Made by a program: the position numbers and the translations under genes
Assembly (NCBI GenBank): GCA_021018995.1
Contig: CM037590.1
Span: forward strand, 82,616,097-82,680,096
Length of the DNA: 64,000 nucleotides
Source of the DNA: Chloranthus sessilifolius
Lineage: Eukaryota > Streptophyta > Magnoliopsida > Chloranthales > Chloranthaceae
Direction: 5' to 3'
In this document: positions 20,410 to 32,187 of the stretch, piece after piece
Layout: every line of letters begins with the position of its first letter
Numbering within the stretch: the stretch's first letter is position 1
The notes under the pieces: generated by a model
Databases searched by the model: none
What the model was told of the DNA's origin: nothing
The model's input: only the letters and a program-made list of their open reading frames with translations

Positions 20410-21762
20410 GGGTAACCTGCCCTAAGTATTACCATGGAGAAAAAGGCCACCATTGCCACCTTTAGATTCGAGAGATCACCAACTGACGATAGAAATCTAT
20501 GGTACTTCGATATATGGAACTTCCTGAAGCATCAACATATCCCTCCTTACGCTACAAAGATCGAACAAAAGACTATAAGGAATTGATGCGCGAGATTCTT
20601 CATCCTCGGTGAAATCTTATACAAAGAAGCCTTCACCAAAGGAGTACTACTATGATGCGTCACGCAGCCGAAGGACAATACATCATCTGAGAAATACACG
20701 CCAGTGCTTGTGGCGCCCACACTGGTAGATAGAGACTCACAGATAAGATCAGATGATAAGGCTATTTCTGGTCGACGATGATATGGAATTGCCACCTCTA
20801 TGTCCAATGCTGCAAATAGTAACCAGAACACATTGCACTTATCAAAGCCCCATCAGTTGCATTGAACCCTATAACTTCACCATGTCCATTCTCGATGTGG
20901 ACCTTCGATATCATCGGATCCGTCACGGACACCGTTGGGAGTACTCACAAGCACGCGTTCATACTCACTACGACCAAATACTATACCAAGTGGGCAGAAG
21001 TTGAATCGTACATCAGAATCACCGCTTCGACACTCATGAGGTTTATTATTCAAAATATTATCACCCGGTTTGGAGTACCTAGAATGTTCGTCACCGACAA
21101 TGGACCATAATTCATCGCAAAAAAGATGAAGAAACTATGCAAGAAATTAGGCATCGACTTACATCACTCATCGCCATTCTACCCTCAGGAAAATGGACAA
21201 GCAGAAGCCACGATTAAAACACTGATCTAAATTTTGAAATGAACAGTGGAGATGAGCAATGGTGTCGACTTACCTGAACGACTACCAGAAGCATTCTGGG
21301 CCTATAGGACTTCTATTCGTATAGCCACTGGCAAAACTCCCTACCTCCTCACATATGGGATGGAAGAAATCCTATCCTACGAGATGCAAATACCATCCTT
21401 ATGAATCCAACTCGATGGTGAGTTATCCTTAGATGAAAGTAGAATTGCTCTGCTCACCGAGCTAGAATAACATGATGAGACGCGTCTAAGGGCAGTTGAT
21501 CACGCTCAGGTATATCAGAGGAGAGTGGCTAGGGTTTACAATAAGAAAGTCCTTGAGTGAACTTTCGACATTGAGAATTAGTCTTGAAGAAAATCATGCC
21601 CTCTAAACATACCCATCTGAAAGGGAAACTGAAGCCAAATTGGGAAGGCCCATATGTTATAGCAGCTGCATACCCAAGGAATGCATACAAGCTGGTGGAC
21701 CAGGACAGGGAAGAACTCCCTAGCCCTTGGAACGCCATGTACCTTAGAAAATATTACCCTTA
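20410..21762 (+). pseudogene. Integrase and C-terminal tail, element B
   Basis: Catalyses insertion of the cDNA. The zinc-binding N-terminal part is badly decayed. The catalytic core is partly readable: FSMWTFDIIG (first Asp, about 20897), RFGVPRMFVTDNGP (second Asp, 21069-21110), FYPQENGQAEATIK (Glu, 21178-21216). AFWAYRTSIRIATGKTPY and a C-terminal block LKPNWEGPYVIAAAYP (21626-21675) with NAMYLRKYYP before the TAA at 21760-21762 match the normal end of Tat pol. Several stops and at least two frame changes. Confidence 0.72.
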
Positions 21763-23239
21763 ACCAGATGATCATCACATCCCGTAATCATGCACTTATA
21801 TCTACCACCCCGATTTACCATCCACCTCCTTATTTGGGTAATTTGATCAAAGGACTAGTGACATACCTGACCACTTTCAAAAGCATGAGTAACGCCTGAT
21901 TCTCATCCCTTTCTCCCATCATTAGAGAAGACGTTAGAGCGCAAAAAATGAAGATGCTAGGCTCAATCAAAACTCACCATTCTTGCGTTAGTAGGTTGCT
22001 TGAAAAAAAAAAAATATATAGATATATTTATATACAAAAAAAAATTGAGTGAGAGCAATATGACGAATGAACAAGCCAATGAGCTCAGGGAAGCATAAGC
22101 AAGCTGTGAGGACATCTCTGGTAACTCTACTAGAAATGTATAAGTAAGTTGTAAGGGCATCCCTAATGTCCCGATACTACTAGACGTCGTTGTAAGGTGG
22201 CGGGAGGAGGACAAACTCCTGCTAACCATAGAATGTGAGACTTTGATGGTGCTGAAACATGACGGAGAGCTCAATCATGGCACCCCATACCCCCTTCTGA
22301 GAAAATGACTGTTACTCATCCCTTTTAGAAATCGTCCGAAACAAACTATTCCCCTACGTCACTGACCCTTATCCCTCTTTCTCCCTTAATTTTTACTTTC
22401 AGACGATAAGTCAGAAGCCTCCTGTGATATTCCTAAAACTAAAATTGAAAACTAGTGAATGACGACTAATGCAATCACTTACTATACCTACCACACACCC
22501 TCCCTAATAATGACCATGGGATAGGATGACCACCACCAAAGGTAGACCCCTAATATATGACTGATAGGACTAGACGACCTCCCCCTGATTCGATGACAGT
22601 ATCAAAAGGCTTTTCTTCGAAACCAACTCACCATATACACATGGCCCCCTGTAGACCCAAAGTACTTATCAAAAACCTAGATAAGCTCCATTGCACCTCG
22701 ACACTAGGGCATTTTTTTTAGAAGAGGAGTCACATTAAAGGCCCCTGCTTGCCCATAGAGAAGATGTAGAACAATGAAGTTACCACCCAAGGAATACTAC
22801 TGAAGATACTACACTAATGACTCTACTACGCTCCTACACTGGGGCATTTTTTTAGTTTAGGATTTTTCTTTTAGTTATTTGCTTTCCCTGTTGCACTATT
22901 TCCCTTTTCTTTGTAATATAATAAAAATAAAGAAAGAAAAAGACAAAATATATCTACCTTTACTACGAGACCCCGGTCTGAGACACCTCCCCCCTTGACG
23001 ATTAGCAAGGGGGAAAATAAAAATTACTAATAACTTTACTCTCATGTGCAGATACATAGCAACCTTCAACTATTATTGGGCCAACTCGAGTAGAATCCAA
23101 GTCCCAGTAATAGGCGACGGTATCAAAGATAGGCAACCAAAGTATAGAAGGTAACAAGAGAAAAGGAAGCGAAGTCAGGTATATCTACACCAAAAATCTC
23201 TTTATATATATATATATATCAAAATTTCTTTTACATCTG
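21763..23239 (+). other. Spacer between pol and the antisense genes of element B
   Basis: Non-coding, AT-rich sequence. Two GGGGCATTTTTTT motifs (22706 and 22845) and A/T-rich simple repeats (22003-22043; 23203-23220) are visible. The ORF-like stretches on either strand show no domain. The minus strand from about 23239 inward would be sequence downstream of the PMD gene's 3' end. Confidence 0.5.
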
Positions 23240-23259
23240 TCACTAGGGGCATACCCCCT
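23216..23259 (-). terminator. Hairpin and 3'-end motif of the PMD gene, copy B
   Basis: On the minus strand, 48 nt after the PMD stop (23309-23307), AGGGGGTATGCCCCT is followed by AGTGACAGATGTAAAAG. This is the same arrangement as at 3373 and 4625 in element A, and as the ends of units i and ii in B. A conserved stem and TGTAAA context suggest the transcript 3' end. Confidence 0.5.
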
Positions 23260-23306
23260 GTATATATAATGAGTAAAAATAAAATAAAAATTCCCTACTC
23301 CCTCCA

Positions 23307-26300
23307 CTACCTCTGCGAGGGACGCTCGTCACCATCTCCCATATCCTCGACCCCCGGATCTGGGGTCTGGTCCTCCGATATGTCGATCCTAGCACCAGGA
23401 CTCGATGAACACTCCCTAGGAGGAGAAGGCCTAGCTATAGATCCTCCCTCACTCGCCTGACTGGAGACTCGTCGAGAATGTGAACGTAGAGGGCCAAAAG
23501 CAAGTATAGGCCTAAGAGTCGAGTTAGCCTGGGCATAGGCCCTCATACGCTCACTGGTCTCTCGACAGATCTCTGCTAGTGAAGTAGTAGCCCTCGACCC
23601 AGACCTAGGAAGGTGATCGAGCATCCCTTTCACTCTCCCTCCTGCTCTTATCAACTCGTGCTGTAAACGATCTATCGTCGATTGCTTCTCAACACAAGCC
23701 ACGACTTGAGCACTCTCTAACTCTGCCGTCCGAATCCTCCGCTTGACCAGCAGATCTACTATCACCTCTTGGAGGTGGCACTTCGTCATATCAGGAGGAA
23801 TCTCATGAACCTCCTGACGAGCTAAGACGTGCTACATCTCTAGACGTGACTGCTCCAGCTCACGTACCTGCATAAGGCAAGGGCTAAGAAGACGGATATG
23901 CATAACAGGATAAAGAGCATGGACAATGAACACATTAAGTCAGAATGTTCCTGCAGAAGATGCTCCACGATTGCAGTAGTCACTGGATTGATAGGTAGTG
24001 GAGGAGGAGCCCCGAATACAGATGGCTGTAATAAAAAATAATAAAAATATACATAAGAAATCTTACCATTAAAAAATATAAAATGAAATAAAACTATACT
24101 AACTAAACATACCTGAGTAGGAGTAGGAGTTGACTCCTGAGGAGGAGCCTTGGGAGCAGAATCAGGAATAACCTGCGCGTGAACCAAATAAACACACACA
24201 AAACTTGTTAGTTGAAACTTGTTAATGAACAAGATAAAAACTAAACAAACCAACATCCACATTATACCTGACTCTCAGGGCTTAGAGAGGCAGCTGTCGC
24301 CTCCCTCGTCTAAAGGTCCTTAGCAAGGTGACGCTGAAAAGGCATAACACGACATCAACAAACCGCTTGATAATAAAAGACCGGATAACTCAGAAGATCG
24401 AAGAAACTTACCCAATGCTCTAGCTTGGCCTAGAGCTGGGCCATCGTTGGATCCTCCCGACTGGAAGAGGCGACTGAAGATGGATCGAATGTTGGAGTAG
24501 ATGCCCCAGCAGCAGAAAGCTCCACTCTCGACAAATATCAATAAACACATAAGATGCGATGAAGTCAACAAATGCTAATGATTAATAAAACAAAACAAAA
24601 CAAGCACTCACCAGTAAATCAACCTCGGATTGTAGGCTCGCCTCGACCACCCGGCCAACTTGCTATTGACTACTGTATGACTCGAGGAACGCCGCCTGCC
24701 TGGCGATCTCGCTCTCTCTTTAAGTCTGACAAACAGGAACCAAATAAGACCATTAAACTAAGATGACTAAAAATAGGAATGAATAAAACTTACAAGTATG
24801 AATAAACTCACCAGAGATCGTCGGGTCTCTGCAAGCTGAATCCTCAGCTCATCCTCCGAGGCCTTGGCCTGGAAGACAGAATTTGTCACAGACCACAGCA
24901 TCTCCTCATCTGGATGAGAAGCGCATCCTGTCCGCTCCATCGATCTACGGAGTGTGTCTAGTGCTCCGCAGACACTTGCACCTAGGTGGCCCTGCTCTGA
25001 TGCAACCAGTCTCTCCCTTAGAGCTAAGGTAGACTCGAGACCACCAACCGCAAAGGAACCACTCCCATGGAAAGGGAGAGTGAAGAGCTGACCACCGCCC
25101 AAGTCTTGAAACCATCTCAAGAACTCTCGGGCATTCGCCTCATCGCGTGCCCTAGTTACCCTGGTTCCCCCAGCTCTAAAATCCTCAATCTAAGCTGCCA
25201 TCCTAGATGAAAAGATGCGACTAGAGGGACTAGTCATCCTCCTCGCTACTCGATGGCGAATCTCTGGGGGACTCCTTGAGGAAGCCCCAACTGACAGGTC
25301 GCTCGAGAAAGGTGGATATGCTCCACCTTCTCAAAATAATGGACCCAAATGTCCACATCGAAGAAGAAACAACCAGACTAGATCACTGACTGCGCCACAT
25401 CCTCCTCAACCCCATAGGGCCTCCAAATCACCTGTGACTAGAAATAAGCAAAACAACTTGTCAAATCTATGACCTAAACACTTAAGACACCATGACAACA
25501 TAAACAACATGTACCTGCCCTGCATGCATGACCTCAAACAAACCCTGTGCAGTTTGAAGATCTAAAGACTGGCAGCAGGCATCCCAATGTCCTCCTCCAC
25601 ACGTGCATCCATGCAAATGTGAAAGTAACCTCCACGGAACCCGCGGGCGCAAGAATGCGAAGTGATCATACGCCTAGAACTAAACACATGGCGTCAGAAA
25701 TTATCACTAAAATAAACTCCAAAAATACTAAGATATTACCAACGAAACCAACTAAAAAGTCACCTAGAGGAAAGAGAGGAAACCCCCGATGTTCGCGACG
25801 CTTCTCCCTCTTCTGTAAAGTTGCTCATAGAGGTGTTCCAACGCTGTCGCACCCCAAGCGTAGGTGGGCACCTGATCTAATTCCCTTAGCAAGGTCAAGA
25901 ATAGACCCGTCACACACCCTCGGGTCGAGGACGAGAAGAGGACCACGCCGAAGAAGTGCATCAAGAATGCTCAGAGTATTCGATCTGCTGCCACTCCCGG
26001 CTCCATCACCAGTGCTCGACACGCCATCACCTTGTTGTGTGCCTCGAATGCCGCCCTCGCCTCCAAGTGAGGTCTCGAAGGGACGAATCCACTCGTAAAA
26101 GTGTCAAAGAACCAGGTGACCCAGACAACCCCGGTCCCGGATCCATTGTACTGATACTCGACACCGAGCACCTCCAAACACACGACCTGATAGTCACTCT
26201 CCATTTGCCTCGTGATCAACACCCCCTCAAACCGTAGCCCGGTGATACGAATGCAGTCCTTAGGGGTAGGCAACAACATACCTATTAGGAAGAGCAGTGC

Positions 26301-27084
26301 CTACTACTCCTCCCTCCATCTTTCCAGAATCACCCTGATCAACCCACGGTCGATCGTAAAGGCCTCCAACTCCAAAATTGGCCCAAAGCTGAAAGCCGCC
26401 ATTGCGCCTGTTGGAATTCAGGTAGAGCACGGTACTAGGCGTGAGACTTCGACCACGCCATACTAATTGCTAACGCCGGAGGCTCTTAACGAACGACGAA
26501 ACAAGTAAAAAAAAAAGATACATTAACCTATGCCTACACTAATACTGATCACAACTACAGGCAATGACCAAACCTACAAAATAATGATAACAATAACAAT
26601 AATAATAACAAAAGTAATAAAAATGACAACTTACAGCAAGCACGCAAAACATGGTAAAAACTAACATAGAGCAATAAAATAACATGACCTAAAGCTATAT
26701 ACAAATATGATGCATGGATGCGCACACCCTAAAAGTAAATGCAGGTTCAACGTAAAATTAGAAAATTTTTCCATCCTAAGAAGTTCTATGTTATAACTTA
26801 AATGCCTAGAAATGAAGGAGGAAATCTTGCTTATGGATACCTACCTGATCTCGTCTAAAGAACTCCTCCAGTGAGATCTGGATTGTAGGCTCATGCGGAG
26901 CAGCACCATCCTCGCCGGCCCTGTCATCAGCCTCAGGGACCTAATCCCTGACAACCATCTCAACATCTCCCTCGGCTACAACACCAGCACTAGTGCGGAC
27001 CTCAGAGGCCTCACCTCCCTCCTCAACCAACCGCTCTAGCTCAGATGCAGTCAGGAGAAGTCTATCACTACCCTTAGACTCCAT
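23307..27084 (-). pseudogene. Antisense multi-exon PMD-like gene, copy B
   Basis: Encodes a plant mobile domain protein from the strand opposite gag-pol. Exons (5' to 3' on minus): 27084-26845, 26484-25764, 25673-25515, 25431-24812, 24725-24612, 24526-24412, 24333-24268, 24172-24113, 24025-about 23935, 23867-23307. Exon 2 carries VILERWREE, MLLPTPKDCIRITGLRF, MHFFGVVLFSSSTRGC and YAWGATALEHLYEQLYRR. Exon 3 has AYDHFAFL; exon 4 keeps the C-terminal PMD part (HYFEKVEHIHLSRATCQLGL), lost in copy A. Exons 4-5 are predicted helical, exon 8 is Pro-rich, and exon 10 (187 codons) ends SQR-stop. The start ATG follows a leader of about 165 nt. Stops include TAG in exons 1, 2 (at its very end), 4, 6, 7 and 10. 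Distinct from MULE-borne PMD because it is embedded in a Tat element. Confidence 0.75.
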
Positions 27085-27249
27085 CTAAGATCGAAGAGCT
27101 TGAAAAACTAAAGAGATCGCAAGAAATGACGTCCAAAATGGATGGGTAGATTGCAAGATATCTCGAAGACATGGAATTCAGGGAGCAAGGAAGAGGAGAG
27201 CTCGGAATTGCAAAAGATTTAAGAAGTGCGAGTTTGAAACGAAAATCTC

Positions 27250-27625
27250 AAGCTTATATAGAGCAAGATCTAATCGCGCGCCTGACTATGGGCGCGCAAT
27301 TGAATCGTGCGCATTGTCCATCGTGCTCAAAGTAAAATATGCGCCATAGAATGGGCACGTAATCAAATCGTCACCCGCCCAAATGCTGATCGCCTGTTCT
27401 GGATAGAACCCGCAATTAGATTATGCACCCTGTATCAGGTGCACAAATCCAAGCATCACCCGTACATTGAACGGGAGACGAGTGCATTGCGTGCACTAAG
27501 CAAAGCGCCCAATAATTTTGTACGCATTTTAACTCTCGCATAATAGACCCTTGGGTTCATTACTCCCGTGCACCTAACCGGACGCGCAATTGTATTAAGC
27601 GCTTCGGACCCTACGTGCAATTACC
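27250..27625 (-). promoter_or_regulatory. Promoter of the antisense PMD gene, copy B
   Basis: TATATAAG lies on the minus strand at 27260-27253. Upstream of it (higher coordinates) the dyad motif recurs: GGGCGCGCAATTGAATCGTG (27290), GGCACGTAATCAAATCG, CCGCAATTAGATTATGC (27410), GGACGCGCAATTGTATTAAG (27581). The order array, TATA, leader, ATG matches copy A at 5165-5722. Confidence 0.55.
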
Positions 27626-27984
27626 CAGGTTGAACAAAAAAAAATAATATATGTGCCAACCATCAGTAGCCAAAATTGGAATCCCAGACTTAGAAACCAA
27701 CCCCAAAACACCATACACAGTCCAAATTTCACACACATGCCCTGATTTAACCCCCCAAAACTAAAAAATTCACCCATACTTAAGCGCTTAAGATCATTAG
27801 GGCCCATCCAAAACTTACACCCAATCAGGACCAAACCGAATTAAAATACTTACGGAATATTCCAAACTTAATTTGAGCAAAATAATAAGAATATATACCA
27901 CCCAACCAAATAGGGATGCACCCGATAAAATAAGGCCATACTAAATTCAGATAATCATAAATAACTAAATCTTTCATAAAAATG

Positions 27985-28557
27985 GTAAAAGTTATTACAA
28001 ATTACACCAAGGGCATACCCTTTGAAAATACAAAATTACAACTTTGAAATGAAAGATGAATTTGAATTTAGAAGAGGCACCCATAAAAGAAATGCCCAAG
28101 TAATTATAATACATAAAAGGGGAAGTTGATGGAAAAGCCCGGAGACGAAGCACGCCCTGAAAGAATACCAACAAGAATATCATCTTCCCCACCTTTTCTT
28201 TTGGAGATACTGCCTATGATGCAATCTTTTAAGTTACACAGTAGAATACCCGCATCGCAGAGCCCCGAGTTGGCAGAAAAGAAAGAGTGGCTCACAGAAA
28301 GCTACCCAGGATATGATGGATACGCTAATTGAAAGCCGATCTTGGAAATTCCTGAGAGAGGGCCGACCAGCAGTCAATCCGCAAAGCCTCCCAAAGGAGG
28401 AACTGGCTTCGATCACGTGAACTCTGACGCAGCTCTATCCTTTGGTTTTCTTTCCCCCACCTTTAAGTCTTCCATCTCTTCCCCCAATGGGATGGCACTT
28501 CGGGTCAGATTAACATCATCGACCATAGCACCACCCCGTATTCCCAATGCCGCTCAT
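27985..28557 (-). other. Conserved antisense block ii (copy B) with terminal hairpin
   Basis: Starts with an ATG reading MSGIGNTG (28557) and contains SWVAFCEPLFLFCQLGA near 28308-28258, both shared with copy A. It ends with the palindrome AAGGGTATGCCCTT (28022-28009, minus strand) followed by GGTGTAATTTGTAATAAC. Frames are interrupted by stops. No separate promoter array was seen directly upstream, unlike units i and iii, so units i and ii may share a transcript. Confidence 0.4.
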
Positions 28558-28559
28558 TC

Positions 28560-29160
28560 TCAATAACAAACAAAATAATTACAAGTCGCTTTAGGGTCTA
28601 ACACTCGGGATACAAAATAAAAAGGACGAAAACACATTAAAATAATAAAACACTACAAATCAAATATGCCCCAAAATCCTAAGTTAGAAACAAAATTCAA
28701 AATAGAACCAAGCCCCTTAACCCCTACTTATAACATACACTCTCTAAGTCACAAATGCAACAAGTGTCACATTCCCAAGCACTCTCCATCTAACTGAATC
28801 TAGACCAGACACATACCCCTTGGAAGAAAAAACCATAGTCCATGACAAACCTAGATGAACCAATAATAATCCAACACTTACCCCCCTAAGAAAACACCAA
28901 TCCACCCAAGAATAGATAAGCCAATAGGATTAAAACACCTAACACCCATCTAGAACTTAAAAAAATTAAACCCTAAATTCATACATTTCTAACACGTGTC
29001 ATCCAAAATCAAACATAAGATCAAAACAAAATACTTTAAACCTTAAACATGGGACTCTCCCTCTCACCATGACAAAATCAAAACCCCTTAACCCCAAAAA
29101 TTAAATAATAAGGTTTAAACAAAATAAATGCCCATTCAAACCAAGTACTGAAAAAAATAA
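28560..29160. other. Spacer between antisense blocks i and ii, nothing recognised
   Basis: AT-rich sequence corresponding by position to 3420-4200 of element A. Similar phrases (ACTTGTTGCATTTGTGACTTAG-like stretches and CCAATAGG near 28920 versus CCTATTGG near 3826) indicate common ancestry. No frame is conserved. Confidence 0.4.
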
Positions 29161-29171
29161 GCATCTCTTTA

Positions 29172-29212
29172 TTTAATGAAAATTTGTACAATATCAACGG
29201 AGGCATACCTCC
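29172..29212 (-). terminator. Hairpin and 3'-end motif, unit i (copy B)
   Basis: Minus strand: GGAGGTATGCCTCC (perfect 5-bp arms) then GTTGATATTGTACAAATTTT and AATAAAG at about 29172. Counterpart of 3373-3412. Confidence 0.45.
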
Positions 29213-29380
29213 TAAATTTACAACCCAAAACCCTAACTTACAACCCAAAATGAAAATTGAACCCCAAAATGGACACAAAGCCCCAGCATGGAGCATCCAA
29301 TCAGAAGCAACAGAAGGCGAGATGGAGGATTGGTTGGGTAACACCTTTCCCTCCATTTGGAGGACTTCCCTTCCATCACT

Positions 29381-29515
29381 TCACCTTCTAACAATAATGA
29401 AGGGTGTGTAGGACACCTCCTTCGCAATACTGCCCATCCTCAAAGTCACTCCACCATCAGAAGCCGCGTCAAGCTAAAGATCACGCGAAATGACAAACAT
29501 AGGAAGGAACGACAT
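29381..29515 (-). pseudogene. Small conserved ORF of antisense unit i (copy B)
   Basis: Starts MSFLPMFVISRDL, then an in-frame TAG at codon 14, then continues to a TGA at codon 45; copy A is 42 codons plus stop with the same first block. The ATG is preceded by CAATTGGG as in copy A and lies 92 nt after a TATATATA box (29614-29607). Function unknown. See the copy A entry for alternatives. Confidence 0.4.
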
Positions 29516-29606
29516 CCCAATTGAATGGCTGGATCACAAGATATCAGTAAAGCATTAAAATTAGAGTAAAACAGGAAGGAATAAACAAAAATAAAAGAAA
29601 CTCAGA

Positions 29607-30085
29607 TATATATAGACACCCGCTTGATTAAGTGCCAGAAAAGGAACGCGCAATTCAATTATGCTCATTGGAAGAAGTGCGAAATCACAATCACTCACAG
29701 GTCAATGTGTGCGCAATTGACCTTTTGTCTGCTCAGATGTTTTGATAAACTAATCGCACGCACTGATCAGAGCACGCAATCAAATTACATGCCAAGGCTA
29801 CTGCACAGAATCTAAAAGGTCACCCAGATAGTGACCTGGTGACGCTTCGATTGCCCGCACTGAACCGAGTACATAATTGGATTACACGCTAATTCTAATG
29901 CATGAAATCCGAATAGACACCTGAACACCTCTGCTTTACGAACTCGACGATGCTTCGATTGCATGCCATTCACCCTGCATACAATTGGATTGTACGCGAC
30001 CACGTAAGTGCATAATTAACATAATCATGTGTGCCCTTTCTGGAGTGTAATTTAATTAAATGCCCGATACCCTGCCCGCAATACT
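29607..30085 (-). promoter_or_regulatory. Antisense promoter i of element B (motif array plus TATA)
   Basis: TATATATA at 29614-29607 (minus strand), preceded by about nine dyad-like motifs: ACGCGCAATTCAATTATGC (29646), GTGTGCGCAATTGACC, GCACGCAATCAAATTACATG (29772), CATAATTGGATTACACGC, ATACAATTGGATTGTACGCG (29979), GTGTAATTTAATTAAATGCC. Matches 2556-2894 of element A in arrangement. Confidence 0.5.
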
Positions 30086-30145
30086 CAGCTATGACACACA
30101 CCTCAGATAGAACACACGTCCCTAACACACACAAACATGTGCTCT

Positions 30146-32187
30146 TGTTGTGGTTTTTTATTCTAGTGTGCTGATTATTGTGTGGTGAAAATAAATTAAA
30201 ATCAAAGTAAAATAAAGAATGGATTCAGCACAGCTAAAATAATCTTAGACCTACAAGATACAGGGCCTATTGTAGTAAGTTTTGATAAGTAAGAGCTTGT
30301 CCCACAGAGAAATTGATCTAGAATCCAAAATGGGCTATAATAGTATGCCTCCAGATCTGGCTACAGATTTGACAATCCTAAAGAAAGGGAGTTGGGTGCC
30401 ACGACTACACTAAATTAACCCTAACAAAAGAGAAATAAAGTGCAGCCCTATCCTAAAGAAAGGGTTAAGAAGAAGATGGTGATGGTGTGTGCCAAAATAA
30501 AATATATAAATGATGGGAAGTAAGCAGGTTGAGCTAGAGTTAATACAGTAATGTAACTAAGATTTAAACTGTCTCTATAGTGATCCTTACTGAGATGCTA
30601 TTACTAACCTCAACAAGGTAGAAATATCTAACTTAACCAATGCCATTTGGGGTGCTCTTAAGGCTATAGGCTGTCCACTTAAATGGCCATAACCTATCCT
30701 ATAGAGTCTGTCAAATCCCATTGATCAAGTCAGAAGTTGCTAATCTAATCAAGAGGAGTGGACTTATCATTTCCTCATCCACTAGACCAGATTAGGCAAT
30801 GAATACTATTGCAATACTATGTAATGCCAGTGCTACAAGCTCCCCAGATCTGCGCACAGATCTGACTGACATCCATAGGTATTCCAACTCATAAAGTCCT
30901 AAGTACTTTGCCAAGGCCAACGGCTCACTGTGCCCACAAAAAGGACCAGCAATAGGTTGAATAAAGATTTAGATTTAGCCGATCATTGCTACAAAAGGCG
31001 TATAATGACTCAGCCTCAAGCTGTAATTACTACAGAGGAATCAGATCTAACATCTAATATCGATAAAGTAAAATAGAGGAGAGCTAGTTCCTGCACAAAC
31101 CTCCTCACAAGGATCTAGCAGCTCATGTGCAGAGGAGAAGAATCCTTCTCAGACATGTGGCTGGACACCACCTTAGGGTTATACTCTATCCATACCATAG
31201 AGATCTGAGAAAGAATATGTAAACTCTTGCTGCCACCAGAGTCCCAGGGCTACGAGCTCTCCAGATCTGGCTACAAATCCAGCTTGCTATCCATGTGGCT
31301 ATCAAACTAAGGAAAATTAGATGGTAAACATTAGATCTACTAGAAACTGAATGGGCTAGTCCCAAAGCACGGATCTTATAGACATCTAAGGAAATCATAA
31401 GATCTGTAGATTTAATTAGTCATTAAAACAACAATCCATTGATGAAAGCAAAACTTACAATGGACTGCCTCAAGGCTGTAGCCTGTACACAACTGCTCAT
31501 CCAAAATATCCTAATGTATACAAAGCCTATTATAAAACTGAAATAAAACTAAACCTAGCTACTTACAGAGGGATTAGCCAGCCAATGTTGGGCTAAGAGA
31601 GAAGAAAAATGAGAAAAAGAGATGATCAAACCCTAACCCTAGCCTGCTGGAGCTCACAGTCGATAGAGGATGAAAAGAAGGGCTGATGATAAAACTAAAT
31701 TCTAAGTGTGGCTTATATACTCTGTCCATACGGCCTTGGCTCTGAAAAGATTAACCCTAATTTTTCTAGCAGACGTGATACTGTTACAACTCTTGAATGC
31801 TTTGAGATGTGTGCCTCAAAATTTATACCTTAAGAAGTGTGCCCTAGCTTTGGAAAATTCCTAAAAGGTCCTTGAGTTAGGGTTGAGAAGTGGAGAACCC
31901 AAGCTTCACGGGGCTGGCATCTGCATTAATTCACTCGCACAGTTGCTTTGCCTTCGCGAAGAAGCGTTTGGTTTAGGAGGTTTGTTCACTGACGCAGAAG
32001 ATCCTCAATTGATCGCGCAGTTGCTTTACCCTGCAGTGTTGTCACAGAGGTGACTTGGAAATGCCAGGATTTCTCATGCAGTAGAGCTTCAGTAGTTCTC
32101 TCTCGCTGGGTACTCGCACAGGTAGGCTCCTACGCTCGCATAGTAACTGGTTAGGCTCCAGAGTGCGCGAGGAAAATTGTGGGTGTC
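30146..32187 (-). repeat. Athila-like solo LTR (LTR0), left part
   Basis: Reverse complement of the LTR family at 32188 and 58825, from its 3' end (..CCACAACA at 30146) to a point about 600 bp from its 5' end. It continues at 61478-62076 on the other side of element 1, giving about 2.64 kb in total, the full LTR length. Flanks of the joined LTR are GCTCT (30141-30145) and ACTCT (62077-62081), a one-mismatch target duplication. A TATATAAG box lies on the minus strand at 31719-31712. No internal sequence is attached, so it is a solo LTR sitting in the 3' region of element B. Confidence 0.85.

Larger units (their letters stand above)
14300..30145 (+). mobile_element. Element B: Tat-like Ty3/gypsy retrotransposon (5'-truncated)
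   Basis: Plus-strand order: gag C-terminal part, protease, a Cys-rich linker, RT, RNase H, a second RNase H-like domain, integrase, spacer, then three antisense units including a multi-exon PMD gene. Two RNase H domains and antisense extra genes are features of the Tat/Ogre lineage. The 5' LTR, primer site and gag N terminus are not found. The 3' region is split at 30145 by a solo LTR with nested elements and resumes at 62077 (duplication GCTCT/ACTCT). Its own 3' LTR is not seen within the window. Numerous stops and frameshifts make it inactive. Confidence 0.72.

Noticed and set aside
25547-26098. 183-codon plus-strand frame, Arg/Ser/Pro-rich
   Set aside because: Opposite to PMD exons 2 and 3 of copy B, which carry the conserved family motifs; it is a shadow.
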